A program made the translations under genes and the position numbers. A model generated the notes under the pieces. It did not search any database. It worked only from the letters and a program-made list of their open reading frames with translations, and was not told the origin of the DNA. 64,000 nucleotides of DNA, from the NCBI GenBank assembly GCA_946811185.2, contig OX328109.1, forward strand, positions 13,862,255-13,926,254, given 5' to 3'. Shown here piece by piece: positions 31,258 to 46,200 of this stretch. Source of the DNA: Hippopus hippopus (lineage: Eukaryota; Mollusca; Bivalvia; Cardiida; Cardiidae). How positions within the stretch are numbered: position 1 is the first letter of the stretch; every line of letters starts with the position of its first letter.

Positions 31258-34200
31258 GTAGGAGTATTTTCGTTATTCCCATATATCTGGATCGTAATCA
31301 TAGACTTTTCATGACATTTCGTCAAGATGGAACTTGTTCGGCCCCGAACTTGGTTGATCTTAGCCCATAGGTTGCTAAACGCGAATCACTGACCTATTGC
31401 GGAAAGTGTAAATCAAGATCAGTTTGCACAGAACGTGCAGTCTGATCTTTGATCTACACTGTCCGATAAGGAGATATTTTTCTCCAAGAATTAAACTTGA
31501 AATAAAATCCATCGGGGTTTTACTATCGGCTTGAAAGTGTCATTTATTTAGCAGGATAAAGGTTAACCCTTTACCATACAGCAAAATTCTAGACCTATCC
31601 AAATTGAAAGCATTTGCAGACGACAATTTCATAGTGGCTCAATTGTCACAATTTTCTTTGATAGGGTAGAAAACTTTGTGGGAAAAGGAGAAAATGCTGG
31701 TTACCAGCATTTTCTCCTTTTCCCACAATGTTTTCAAAAGGCTTCTTCCTCAGGGTCGTTAAAAGTCGTCACTGTGTGGTAAAGGGTTAAATTCTTTTCC
31801 GAACAACAAAAATTCTACATATGACCAGATCATATTTACCTGCAGACTACAAGATAAACATGGCTCAGGTTATTGCATTTGTCTAAGGGAGGGTAGAAAA
31901 CATTGTGAAAAATGGAGAAAATGCTGGGCTGCCAGCATTATCACCTTTTCCCACAATGATTTCAAAATTCTCTTTCATCATTGAAAAAACTCGAAAATTT
32001 TTGGTAAAAGGTAAAAATAAGGCTAGCTACAATTAGGTTCTATGTTTGTTGCAATATTTCTATACTTGATTGGCAGACTGTGCCCCAGTAACGCAGTTGG
32101 TAGCAGGCAGGACTTGAGAACAGAGATTCACTGTTTCGAATCCCAAGCTTGGCTAATTTCTTCCAGAGTACTGACGATAGTCATTGTGACGGGAGTCTTT
32201 CCTGTCTCACTGCTTTTCATTGTTTAAAAAGTGGTTATGTGTGAAAGCTGCTAGTTGCTTGGAAAGAATATTATGCAAAGTACAGGTGAAAGAAACTCCA
32301 GAAAAGCATGGATAGGTGCACTGCCACCATGATATAACCAAAATAATTTTGAAACAGCAATAAATACCAAACAACTATACTATCACGCTTGATCGGCAGA
32401 TCAATCAATGCACAATCTGGGTTTTAATCTCTATTATAGACATTTAGTGAAACTGTAAAAATCTTGAAAATAATAATCTGAATGAGTTGGGACTTAACTT
32501 GAGGTGGTTACTTTATGAAATAAACATTTTGTGGTAATATCTAAGGGGAAAAAGGGATAGAGTATGCCCACTACGGGACTGGAATCTGCGACTCCCTGCT
32601 CACAGGGGAAGTGCTTTATCACCTATAAAGCTAACTGGATCATGGAACATCCACAGCACAGATTATTTCCACAGCTATATGACAGTGGAAGAAAATGTAA
32701 ATATATTGCAAAGGTTATCCTTAGCTGGAATATGTCATTGCTTAACCCTTTACCACACAATCCCAAGTTTTACATGTATCTACCCTAAAGAAGACTGGAA
32801 ATCATTTAAGAAAAAGGAGACAATGCTGGTTACCAGCATTTTGTAATTTTTCCACAATATTTTCTGCCCTTTCTCAAGCAATTTTGGTGGCGTAGTAAAA
32901 CCTTTGGCAAATATATGGCCCCTACGACCATTCTTAATGATATTCTTACTCTAATTTTCTAGAATTTTCAAAATTTTAAAAAACGGTAAAACAGTTATTG
33001 ATTGGCTAAACCAAATTGTTCTAAATAAAGAGATAGACTAACATCGCAATTTAGAATTGTTGTTTAATATTGCTTAGTCTTGGTATCTGTGTATGCAACA
33101 TAATCTGTTTAGAGCTCTTAACTCTTTACTAAACGACACAGTTTTTGACTGGAACAAATTGAAAGCATTTACGGACCACAATTTAGATGTAGCTGAAATG
33201 ATGATTTATGTCTTTTACAGGGTAGAAAACATTGTGGGAAAAGGAGAAAATGCTGTTTACCAGCATTTTCTCCTTTTCCCACAATGTTTTCAAAAGCTTT
33301 TTCTTTCAGGGTCGTTAAAATTTGGGATTGTGTGGTAAAGAATTAACAAATATCCACTAGTTGACTGAACTCTTTACCAAACAACAAACTTTTAGTTTTT
33401 TCCAAATTGGAAAGATCTGAGCACCCCAAATGAGGCACAAATGATAAAATTTGATTTAGAAAAGGTATAGAACATTGTAGGAAAATGGGTACATCGTTTT
33501 CTCCTTTGTCCACAATATTAACACTAGCCTTCTTCTTTGGGGTAGATAGAATAAAGGAATGATTGGTGAGAAGTTCATTGTTTATTTATGGAATAAAGAG
33601 AATTATTTTGTTTTCATGGATGTATGAAAAAAAAAATCCCGCATACATGTTTGTTTACATTAATTTGGACAGTAACAGTAGTTCTTGAACAGTCTGTTTT
33701 TTCAAGGAGCTATGGAAAAAAAATTTAGACAATCAGAAATCACCAATATTGATGAAAATAAGTAATAATGAATTATTTCAACATACAATATTTTTTATTT
33801 CAGGCAATGTTGCAGAGACTGTGATTAGAAATGCTGCATTTGAAGACGTTGCCCCTTGCCCATGTGATCTCACCCGCGGAGCTTGTGACATAAAATGTTG
33901 TTGTGATACAGTAAGGTTTTTTTTACGTAACAGTATTGAGTAAAAAACATACATGTCTATGATAAATGGAATACCTCAACAGTCTGCATTGATTTCTGTG
34001 AGGTTGGGTCAGGTTGAATTACTCGAGCCAGAAGGTTGACTGACGTGAACCTCTTTTAACTCTGATGTGAACCTCTTTAACTCTTTTCCACACGAGAAAA
34101 TTGTAGACCGGTCCAAATTGGAAGCATTTGCAGACAACAAAAGAAATGTGACTGAAAAATTGAAATTTGGTTTAGGAAGGATAGAAAACATTGTGGGAAA

Positions 34201-37200
34201 AGGAGAAAATGCTGGTTAATACCAGCATTTTCTCCTTTTCCCACAATGTTTTCAAATGTTTATAAAGTAAATAAATTTCCCCCCCCCCCAAAAAAAAAAA
34301 AAAGAAAAAACCAGAGCTGCACATTTTCGTGATTTGATGAAAAGAGCCAAACATGATAACATTTAGTAGTCCTTAACTCTTTACCAAACGACAAAGTTAT
34401 AGATGGGTTCAGATTGAAAGCATTTGCAGATGCCATATCAAATGTGACTGGAAAATTTAAACTTGTTTTGGAAAGGGTAGAAAACATTGTGGGAAAAGGA
34501 GAAAATGCTGGTTACCAGCATTTTCTCCTTTTCCCACAATGTTTCAAAAGGCTTATTTCTCAGGGTCATTTAAAGTCGGGATTCTGGGGTAAAGAGTTAA
34601 ACATGATGATGAATATTCTACACAGAGTACATACATGACACGGAAAACATATTCTGGTCTTTTTTATGTTTGGTTTAGATAATGTCTTTCAGTCAGATCA
34701 TTTATATTTGTACAATAGATACCTTTACCATCCTGGTTATTTCCTGACAAATAAAGCAGTAAACTTTACAAAGGAAATGTCACAGATGACTATAAAATTC
34801 ATTACTAGACAACAAAATTTTACACTTGTCCAAATTAAAAGCATCTGAAGATGACAAATTAGATGAAAATGATTTGATTTGTCTTTGAGAGGGTTAGAAA
34901 CAATATGGCTTGCAACACGCCAAAAGGGGCATTCGGACTACATTAGATTTTGTGCTACAGTAGACTTGCGCAAAACAGAAAAATGCATAAAAACGGAAAG
35001 AAAATGCTGGTTACAAGCATTTTCTTCTTTTCCCACAATGTTTCAAAAGCCTTCTCTTGTAGGGTCGCTAAAACTCTGGTGTGTTTTGTAACGGGCTAAA
35101 ACAGTGAAGAAAATGGATAAAATTGCCAGACTGAGTTAGCTCTCCATGGCATTTGCTTGGTTATCTATACATTCAACATTTAAGAACTTGGAGTTCTAAT
35201 CACAGCTTGATTTGTTTTTAAAGACAGTTTAAGTCAAAATCAGACTGCACATAGTGCACAGATTGATTATGGATACTTAAAGTCACATGTTCAGGGAGAT
35301 ATTTTGAATTAAATAGTATTAAAATTTCTGTATCTGTATTTTTACAACTTTTGATTGAAGGCTTTGAAAAACATCATGGGAAAAGGAGGTTTATATTGAT
35401 CATCAGTATTTTCTGCTTTTCCCACACTGTTTTCAACTCTGAAAAGTTAATCCAATCATATAAATCAGATTTTATTTATCGTCTGCTAATGCTTTCAGAA
35501 TAAACAAATCTGAAACATTTTTGTTAAGCTATATTTTGTATTTAACCAGGAATGCACCGCTGATCAGAGAGAGACATTTGATGGCTGTATCCCATTTCTA
35601 CCTGGTGGACAGGATGCTGAGACTCAGCAATATAAGTGTGAGTCCAAACACTTCAATCCAGAAGACTGGTTCCCCTTGTTATGTGTGGAGTTTGAATACA
35701 ATGCCTTTCTTGGGTACTTTTATGACTGGCAGTTTAAACTTGCGAGTAATATACCTGCTGTAATAGAGAGACTTTTTACGGTGTCATTCTATTGGTTCAG
35801 GTAAGAAAATTGTTGGCAGAGGTTCCTGTAAATAATATGTTCTGTAAAAAGGACTTACTGAGAAAATTGATAGGAAGTTTTAGGAAAGTTGTATTACCAT
35901 AATATAGATTAAAGGAATGCAGTGTGATGTTTATCACATCTTTTTGCAGCATTGATTGTGCTTGACATCTTTTTTTCTCCACTGGAATATAAAGAAATAA
36001 TAGTGACTGCCACATCAGTGTAAAAATCTTTTACATAAAAATTGAAAAAAATACCTGTGAAATATTCCAGGTAAAAAAATAATGTGCAGTGCTAAAAGGG
36101 CATTTAAATTTTATGTCTAAGCAATTTTTTTCTCTAAAAAAAAAAACCCCTCTTATTCATTTACTCAATAAGGCAATTTTGCCAAACTTTCTGTTAACCA
36201 ACAGGGTTCATTTTAGAAATGAATTTGATGGGGCTATATGGCCCCCTTGTCAGAAAAAAGAGGGGCCATCACAGAAAAGTATGGGCCAGGACAAAATAAT
36301 TGTTTACATACCTTGTATTTTAACCCAGTATTACGTACTTCATTTAACCTGACCCGGGTCAACATTATTTACATAAATTAAAATTCTATTTTTACCCTTG
36401 ATATCACACGGGGCTGCCTTCGGTTCTGTCTTGAATGGTCACGGAAATATTCTGTACGGTATGCACAAATTAAATTGCTTACCTGTACCTTCCCGAATAA
36501 ATAGTCAGAATTCTACTGATATACCTACTTATATAAACAGCATAAAGGTCAGGATCAGGTTAAATGAAGTAGGCAATACTGTTGTAACATCCTACAGCCC
36601 ATTTTAATGAAAACAATTTAACTCTGTACCAAACAACAAAATTTTAGACAGGTCCAAATTCAAAGCATTTGCAGACAACAAAATAAAAGTGACTGAAAAT
36701 TTGAAATTTGTTTTGGGAAAGGAAGAAAACATTGTAGGAAAAGGAGAAAATGCTGGTTACCAGCATTTTCTTCTTTTCCCACAATGTTTTCAGAAGGCTT
36801 CTTTCTCAGGGTCGTTTAAAGTCGGGATTGCGTGTTAAAGGGTTAAGAACTTCTGTACTTTAAATGTCAAACTAATTCAACCAAAACTACTGTCAACTCC
36901 TTACCAGATGACAAAATAAAAGACTTGAAAAATTGAAAGCATTTGTAGACGGCATTTCAAATGAGGCTCATATCAAGATGTATGACTTTGAAAGAACAGA
37001 AAACATTGGGGAAAAGGAGAAAATGCTGGTTACCAGCATTTTCTCTTTCAGAGGCTTTCCTTATCAGGATCATTTAACCCTTTACCACACAATCTCGACA
37101 TTTAACGCCTTTAATTTGAATACTCTGTGGGAAAAGGAGAAAATGCTGGTAACCAGCATTTTCTCCTTTTCCCACAATGTTTTCTACCATATCAAAGACA

Positions 37201-40200
37201 AATTCCATCATTTAGGTCGAATTTGAATTTTTGTCTGCAAACTTTTTCGATTTGGACAAGTCTATATTATTGTTGTGTGGTATAGAGTTAAACTTGGGAT
37301 GGTGTGGTAAAGGGTTATTTAAGAAATAATCTTCTTTCTATCGTAGTGAGTTATGAGGCACAATAAATGATCCGCTAGGGCCATAGCGCCTCATAACTCA
37401 ACATGGTTTATTGAACGATAAACCACGATAGAAAGAAGATTATTTCGATTCTAACATTACCATCTCTTAATGAAAGGAAAACATGAATACTTAGAGTAAA
37501 AACACGGATGCAGATTATATTCCATTTATACAGAATGACATCACTCTATATAGAATGACGTAGATTTTACCACGCTTTCGTTGCACTGTGTTTATAGAGC
37601 CGAATTCACGTGTCATGTTAGAATACAAAATATCTGCTTTTAGCTTGACAGGTTTTATTATTTATCTGTCGACTGTTAGAGATCTAACATACAAACAGAT
37701 CTATGAAATTTTGTGAAATTCATTCATAAAAAGATCAAAGTTTGTAAAAGAATCTCATTTTTACTTCTTATCAAGTTATATATGAGAAAAAATTATGTTG
37801 TAATAAATTTTTTTGTGCATGCATTTGCTTCAAGCTGCTTTGGAAAGTAAATTTGATATCTCACGAGAGGGAAGGTTGTGAGAGATTTCTAAAATGTTCC
37901 TACGCAACAAGATGCAAATACAAGCACCAAGAAACATACTACAATGTGATATTCCTTTTATTATAAACCCACAAATTTCAAAAACGAAATATGGCAATTA
38001 TCGACAATTTTCTTCAAAAATGTTTAGAAATTAAAGCAAATACATGTTTAATGGGTGAAAATGATTTTCTTGTGGATGAATGTGATGACGTAACCTTTTG
38101 ACCAATCAGTATGATATACTGATAATAATATGAGGTTATTTAATATGCTTTGGTACAATATTGAATTCTATTGGATGAGTACACTGCAGAACTGGTCTAT
38201 ATTTTGGACGAGGCGACAGCTGAGTCCAAAATATAGACTGGTTCTGCAGTGTACGAATCCAATTGATTTCAGTATTGTACCCAAGCATGTTAAATGACCT
38301 CTTTATTTCACACTTATGTATTGACTTTAAAGTAAATGACAAGTATATGGCCATTTCAATTTAAATAATTTGAAAAAAAAAACCATATCAAAAAAGGGTT
38401 TTGAAATTGCTTTTCTTACAACAGACTTCAGAAGACTACTTTTCTGGTCAAATCGTCAATATTCAGGACTCTAGCCTTGTTTTGGAAGATCCATATTGGA
38501 CTCTTGCCTCCTTCTAAAAAAAACATATTGGACTCTAAAGTGTCCAATGTGGAATAAGGTAGTATTAGAGCGATTTCATTGGACGTTAAATTGTAGGTGT
38601 GAAATAAAAAGGAATATTAAGAGTAATCTGATAAAAAGTGAATAAAGTGATCATGTACTTTTCAAAAAAGTTTTAAGAATAGGTTGGTTAACCCTTTACC
38701 AGGTGACAGAATTTTAACCTTGTCCAAATTGAGAGCATTTGCAGACAACAATTTCAGTGTGGCTCAGACAGTACAATTTTTAGCTCCACTGGCCGAAGGC
38801 CAGTGGGCTTATGTCATGGCCTGTTGTCCGTCGTGCGTCCGTCCGTCCGTGCGTCCATCCGTCCATCCGTGTGTTAACTTTTTTTTAAAACGTCTTCTTC
38901 TCTGAAACTACCCATCCAATTTTGATGAAACTTCACAGAAATGATCCTGCCATGGTCCTCTTCAGAATTCCTTGAAAGAATTTAATTCCTTCAAAAACTC
39001 TGGTTGCCATGGCAACAAAACTGAAAAATTTTGAAAATCTTTAAAAATCTTCTTGTCTGAAACCGTAAGGCCAAGGGCTACCAAATTTGGCATGTAGCTT
39101 TATCTAGTGGACCTCTACCAAGTTTCTTCAATTTATAGCCCTGGGGTCAAAATTGGCCCCGCCGCGGGGGTTACAAGTTATACATGGGCTTATTTAGGGA
39201 GAACTTTAAAATTCCTCTTCTACCTAGCCATAGGGCCTAGAGCTACCAAATTTGGCATGTAGCTTTATCTAGTGGACCTCTGCCAAGATTGTTCAAATTA
39301 TAGCCCTGGGGTAAAATTAGGTCCTGCCCGGGGGTAACAAGTTTTACATGGGCTTATATAACAAGTTTTACATGGGCTTATATAGGGAGAACTTTAAAAT
39401 TCTTCTTTGACCTAGCCATGGGGCCTAGGGCGACCAAATTTGGCATGTAGCTTTATCTAGTGGACCTGTACCAAGGGTGTCCAAATTATAGCCGAGGGTC
39501 AAATTTGACTTCGCTCCGGGGGGTAACATGTTTTACATGGGCGGGCTTATATAGGAAAATCTTTCGCATCTAGCTATAAGGGCTAGGGCTATCAAATTTT
39601 GCATTTAGCTTTATCTAGGGGGTCTCTATCAATGGTGCCCAAATTGAGAAAAATTTGAAAATCTTCTTGTTTATAACATTCAAGAACTGAATTATTTGGT
39701 ATGGAGCTTTATATTGTGGACCTCCACCAGGATTCAAATAATTATAGCTTTGCGATCAAAATTGGCTTTGCCCATGGATCACAACTTTCTCGTAGGATTA
39801 GATAGAAAAATGTTTGCATGTCCTCGTGTTTGAAATCAATTTGCTGAATATTGTAATGTTTGGCTTGTAGTGTTTTTACTTAATAGCCAGTGGACCGATA
39901 CAGGGCCATCATGGCCCTCTTGTTCTTTTATAGGGTAGAAAACATTGTGGGAAAAGGAGAAAATGCTGGTTACCAGCATTTTCTCCTTTTGCACCAATGT
40001 TTTCAAGAGGCTTCTTTTCCAGGGTCGTGACAAGTCGGCATTGTGCGTGAAGGGGTTAAACATATTTTTAAATCCAAGCACAGCTCAGGCATCCTAACAC
40101 AGTTCATTACTAGCATTTTCTCCTTTTCCTACAACATTTTCTATCTTTTCGAAGACCAGTCTCATTACCATAGTATAACTCATTTGTCGTCTGTAGATTC

Positions 40201-43200
40201 TTTCAATTTAGATGACTTAAATATTCTGCCATGTGTAACAGAGTTAACACTGTACCACACAATCCCTACTTTTAACAAACCATAGGTGGAAGGCTTTTTA
40301 GGAAAAATGCTGCTAACCAGCATTTTCTCCTTTTCCCACAATGATTTCTATACTATTAGAGGCAAAAACAATCAATTTAGTCATAACTGATATATCGTCT
40401 GCAAAAGCTTTCAATCTTGATGAGTTTAAAATTTAGTTATGGTGTAATGAGCTATCTGGGTATTTTCTTTTGTTTGAAAGACTTGCAAATTGTGTTGTCT
40501 TTCCAGAGAGGAGGAATCCAGGGCCGTTACTGATACAGGGGTGGGATATAGGAACGGTATTAGTGTGAAAACTGGCAAGCCTGTTATAAATGGAACTTTA
40601 CAACAGTCAGGGATTCTGACCATTCCCCAGCCATCACTGTTAGGCCAGTGTCTCCTGTCAGCCCCAGTCAGATATCTAGAAGACCTTGACCTTTCGTGTA
40701 CATACGAGGTCACGGAATCTCTGTGCTCCTCTTCCTCAGTGTTGAGTGAATTATTTTTCATCCAGGATTCAAGTCTCACAGGCAACAATGCTCAGTTCTT
40801 TAGCGTGCTTGTGGAAGAGGCTGGACCCGAAATTGCCACTACAAATGTTGTTTATAAATGTGCCGATGCTGCTTTCTTGAGTTCCTATCTCAGGTCCACA
40901 CAGTCTTCACTAAATATTGACAATACTCAGGTCTATCTATTCAACTATACCCTTCCTTCAGACCCGGCATGCCAGGATTCATGTGGTAATGATATTTGTA
41001 TAGATCTGAACAATTTAACAAACCCTGACCCAGTTACAACAACTACAGTACCACCTGACTGTCCGATACAAACACCGACAGGGCCATCTATCAGTGGAAC
41101 AAACAATGAAATTTGTGCCAGTGTGGTTATTGACGTAGAGTACCAGATTACATGGAATGCTAGCCAGATTGCGCAGCTTGATGCTACAATTATAGTGGCA
41201 AATGTATCTTTCTTGAATAGTTTAGGAGCTTCCAATTCATTGACACAGAGATACAGAGTTAGCTATGTGCATTTAGATACTTCTGTACGTGAAGATAATA
41301 CTGATAATTTTAACAACATCACTGATGCACCGTATGAGAGATCAGGTCGCGTTGGATACGACAAGGGAAGGAAGCTGTTTAGCGGATCTATCGTCAATAA
41401 CGAGACAACCACACCCCCAGAGTTTATTTATGTCAACACTAATTCCACCAGACAAATGGCAGTTTTTGGAACAAGTGAGTTTTTCTTTATTTGTTGAATT
41501 TTTTAGCCCTTCACCAGACAACAAAATTATAGACTCGTCCAATTTTCGAAGCATTTGCAGACAACAAATTCAGTATGGTCCAAATAAAGAAATCTGTTCA
41601 TGAAAGAGAAGAAAACATTGTGGGAAAAGGAGAAAATGCTGGTTAGCAATATCTCCCTTTCCCATAATGTTTTCAAAAGCTTTTATTTTCAGGGTCATTA
41701 AACTCTAGGATTGTGTGGTAAAGGGTTAAAGTAGTTTTGTATGTTTCAGTCTTGTCAGAGTTTCCTTAGTAACTAAGTTAACCCATTACCATGCAGATTC
41801 AAATTTAACGACCTTAAGTAAGAAGGCTTTTGAAAACATTGTGAAGAAAGGAGAAAATGCTGGTCATAATAGTGTTTTTTACCCTTTCTCAGACAGCTAC
41901 CCCATTAAAAGTGCATTTAAAGGCCTAATAGCAGCCAAAAGTAAACAATGAGGGTGTTAGAATGCATTTAAATGTAAATCATACCTTTTAAAAGTATGGA
42001 CTGTGATTGTGCAGTGGGTCCAAGTGTGAGTTGCTGGCAGAAAAATGAATTTTAAAATCAGGTAAATCAGATAAACAAAAGATAGAGCTACCTGGCAACT
42101 GTTAACCTAGTTTTAGAGTTAATTTTTCTGCCATTGACTAACTTGGACCGACCGTACAATAACAGATTTTCATCTTCACAATAATTTCCTTTCTTTTTCA
42201 TGGTACAATTTATATTGAAATATATTGTAACACCTGCATTGTTTACATTTGGCCACCACTGTGACTTTAATTTGTAATCTGAAAATGCTTTCAATTTGGA
42301 CATGTCTAATATTTTGTGGTCAGGTTTTAATCCTTGGAGGGCCGACATTTTCAGTCTAGAAATAAGACCCTAGTAATTGCAGTTTTATGGTTAGGTCAAA
42401 AATCAGACTACACATTTTGTGCAGTCTGATCTAGATCTAAGCTTGACGCTAAGGCAACAATAGTTGTGAAAGGTGCTTTAAGCAGAAAGCCCTCACAGCT
42501 GAGTCGGTCACAAACAGGACATACAAATCAAGGATTGTGATTTTGATCTTGGCTTTGCAGGCCAGGCCGGATAGTTCAGTGGTTAGGGTATCTGACTTGT
42601 GACCTAGTGTTTACTGGTTCAATACCCAGTTGAGGCAAACTTTCTTTCCAGCGATTTTTTGCCTCTCACATCTGATGCATGTGAGAAAAGTGGCCAGTGG
42701 CTTAGAAAGAGAGTTGTGTCAGTACTGTGTGAGAAAGCCAGGAAACACATGTAAAGTGGCACTGACCACATTGATATGACCTAAGCTGTTAAAATAGCGT
42801 TAAACTCCAATACAAACAAACAGACTGGCTTGGAAATTTAGCTATTACATCCCGATATTCTGTATTCACTGCTGAACATTGTTTTGACTCTTTTTTTATA
42901 TGGGAAAACATCCATTGGCTTAGGTAGTGTTGTTTATAGTAGAGAAACAGTAGTGATACTTAGATAGGTGCACTGGTCACTAAGGTAAAACTAGAATACT
43001 ATTAAAAGAAAGACAGTTTATAGAATCCAATGATTGTTACTTCAGGTCCTCAGAGTTTATGTATAAATGCTGGAAGACAGGACATTAACTTTGGTGTGGA
43101 CATTAGTACTAGTTGTAGAGTTCTGATTGGGCTGGCTGAATTCTCTGACTGTTCTGGACTCAGGTAAGTAGTGTAGTTCTTATTCAGCTGTCTTCCTAAT

Positions 43201-46200
43201 TGATATGAGCCATGCTGTGTGAAAAGGGAGCTTAATGCATGTTCGTGATGCATTATACCAAGCATGTTGTCACATGATTATGGATCCATAAAAGCCATTT
43301 TATCTAAAACCCTGTTGATTCATGAGGTAGATTAGTCCCTTGACATGCAGAAAATTGACAATTAGCAAAAAGTTTTGGCCCTGGTTAGCCTGCACAGTCT
43401 GCGAAGGCAGACCCGGGACGATACTTTTTGCAAATGCATTAAGCCCCTTTTTCACAGAAACCTGGCTCAAATACTATTTGAATTCTGATTGGCCAAGACA
43501 AAACAGGTGGAAGAGATGTCTTTGAATTGGGGATAAATTCTTAATTTTCAAAATACATGTAAATATCTCTCTTGTTGAGTAAGACAAAACATGTCAGGAT
43601 ATCAGACAGTTTTGACTTTTAAACCTTTATCACACAATCCTGACTTTTGACGACGCTGAGAGAAAAAAACTTTCAAAAACACTGATAACCAGCATTTTCT
43701 CCTTTTTCCCACAATGTTTTCTACCCAGCGAAAGACATGTTTCATGTTTTAGATAAGATTTCATTTGTTGTCTGCAAATGCTTTCATTTTGGACGAGTCT
43801 AAAATTCTGTCATGTGGTAAAGAGTTAAACCTATACCAAACAAACAAACAAGTCTGCATTCTCCAATCCTTGGAAAAAAAGCTTTTGAAAACAGTATGTG
43901 ATAAAGAGATGACACTAGTTATAAGGATTTTATTCTTCTTCCACACTTTCCAAGTTAACCCTTTACCACACAGTCCTGACTTTTAGCAACCCTGAAAAAG
44001 AAGTCTCTAGAAAAAAATGTGGATAAAGGAGAAAATGCTGGAAACCAGCATTTTCTCCTTTTCCCACAATGTTTTCTACCCTTCCCAAAACAAATTTCAG
44101 TTGTTTAGTCATGTCTGCAAATGCTTTCAATTTGAACCAATCAAAACTTTTGTTGTGAGGTAAAGGGTTTATTCCCTTCAATCAAGGCACAGTTGTTACC
44201 ACAAACAAAAACTGAAATTAATTCTGGTAAAAAGGGGGGGAGCCGGGCTTGGCTTCTTGCCTTCCCACCCTCCTCTGGACCTGTACTCAACAAAACTTCT
44301 AAAGGGCAACTTTTAAGCTGTAATTCCTCCTAGACCATCATTATCCGAAAAAAAGGATGTTTCATTTGGTTTGATTTCTTGCAGCCTTAGTCTTTATTGA
44401 CTTGATCTTGTTAAAGAAGCTTTTTTAACATCCATTCACCCAACACTGAAACTTAAACAATCAAATTCTTGAAAAACTTCATGCTCGTTTTCTCAGATTA
44501 TATGTTTGAGCAAAAAATAATTTTCATGTTTTTCTGTATTGTTGACAAAATTTCAGTACCTTAAGTCTCACTTTACAAACTGTTTTGGCTGATAGACACC
44601 ACCCATGTGCAATCGATGTGCTTTCCCTCTTTTTACAAAGACATGCTTTCTTTTGGCAGAACCAAGAATCTTTTCATTACAATACCATGGCCAACATCAA
44701 GACACATATACTAAATTTGTTCCCATTTAACCGGTATTGCTTGGCCAAATTTGCAGGAGAAACAAAAATAGCCGTTTAGAAGTTTTGCTGAGTGTATATT
44801 TCATGTTTTACAGAAAGTTGATCATCAACCGACTGAATGCTTTAATGCCATCCAGTGTTCTAGGTAGAAGAGGATACAATGATCAGAACAACAGAGGTTA
44901 TTGGGTTGATGTGTTGCGGTAAGTTTTGTCCCTTTCAACAAAGCTCTTAACCACACAACAAAATTTTGGACTTGTCGAATTTCAAAACATTTGCAGATAA
45001 CAATTTAAATGTGGCTCAGATTGTGGAAGGTGTCTCTGATAGAGTAGAAAACATTGCTGGAAAAGGAGAAAATGCTGGTTACCAGCATTTTCTCCATTTC
45101 CTGCAATGTTTTTAAAAGTCTTCTTTCTCAAAGTCATTATAAGTCAGGATTGTGTGGTAAAGGGATACTCAGAATTTGGAAGTTTTAGACCTCTGGCCCA
45201 TGTTTACTTTGCACAGTGTTGGTTGTTCCTGAAACTCTGAAAACTAGGGGTGGGTATCGCCTCTGGAAACTTTATCGTGATATATCGCGATACATGGGTT
45301 TGTATCGGGATATGCATTACGATATATCGCGAAACATTTTTACAGAGTTTTATGTATGATAGTACACTTCACTGACTTCACTGTGCCATTGTACTGATAC
45401 TATTGACATGTAAATAAGTGACAAAAAGTCAGTAAAAAATACAAAAAGGACAAATTCTCACATGATTTTGGTGTTGATTGACTGCTGACAGAACTGGATT
45501 TTGGTGATGCCTTGAGCATGTTTGGAGCTGGCTGACTGACGATCTTACTTGGGTGGTGACGACGAAGGTGTGTGACTAAGTTCGTCGTTCCAACCCCCCG
45601 ATGTTTTTGGCTGCATTTTGCAAATTAAGCAAACCACTACACCGTCCACGATGGTGGAGCCCAATTTCCTTTTCTTTAATCCGAAATGCTTCCATACATC
45701 GGCCTTAGCCTTTGTGTTTTTGACGATGTCGAAGTTGTCTTCCATTTTGTTTGATTACAGTACAGGCATCTTCGCAAGCCAAGGGTGACGATCCACTACG
45801 CTACTCTAAACACTCTAAGATCCACGTAGTGATCGTAACCTTGGCTCGCGAAGATGAGTACAGGTGAAGGTCGGAAATCACCCCGTGTGCTTAAATTAAC
45901 TGGCCAATGGATGACGGAATATCCACAGGAAGTGCGTCATGAAAATAAACTTATTCTTTTCTACAATTTTAATCTTTCTAATAATTTTAATAATCAAGCG
46001 AGATTAAATGAAAATTGATATGCAAATAAAATACAGCTGGAAACGAAAGCAGCTGAAAAATCTCGGAAGAAAGTCTCGGAAATTGCCGGACTTGCCCGAG
46101 TGTACCGGTACGGTCAAAAGCATATCGCGATACGTATCGCTGGACTCCTAAATCGCGGTTTACCGGTATACCGGTAATATCGCGCACCCCTACTGAAAAC

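Noticed and set aside
31363..31385. RFX X-box in TCTN2 intron 1 (ggttgctaaac)
   Set aside because: Only one half-site matches; the second half is absent.
36398..36607. Extra TCTN2 exon
   Set aside because: Exons 3 and 4 already join in phase and align without a gap; the frame has no tectonic motif.
40426..40788. 120-codon open frame on the minus strand
   Set aside because: It is the shadow of TCTN2 exon 4 in the other strand.
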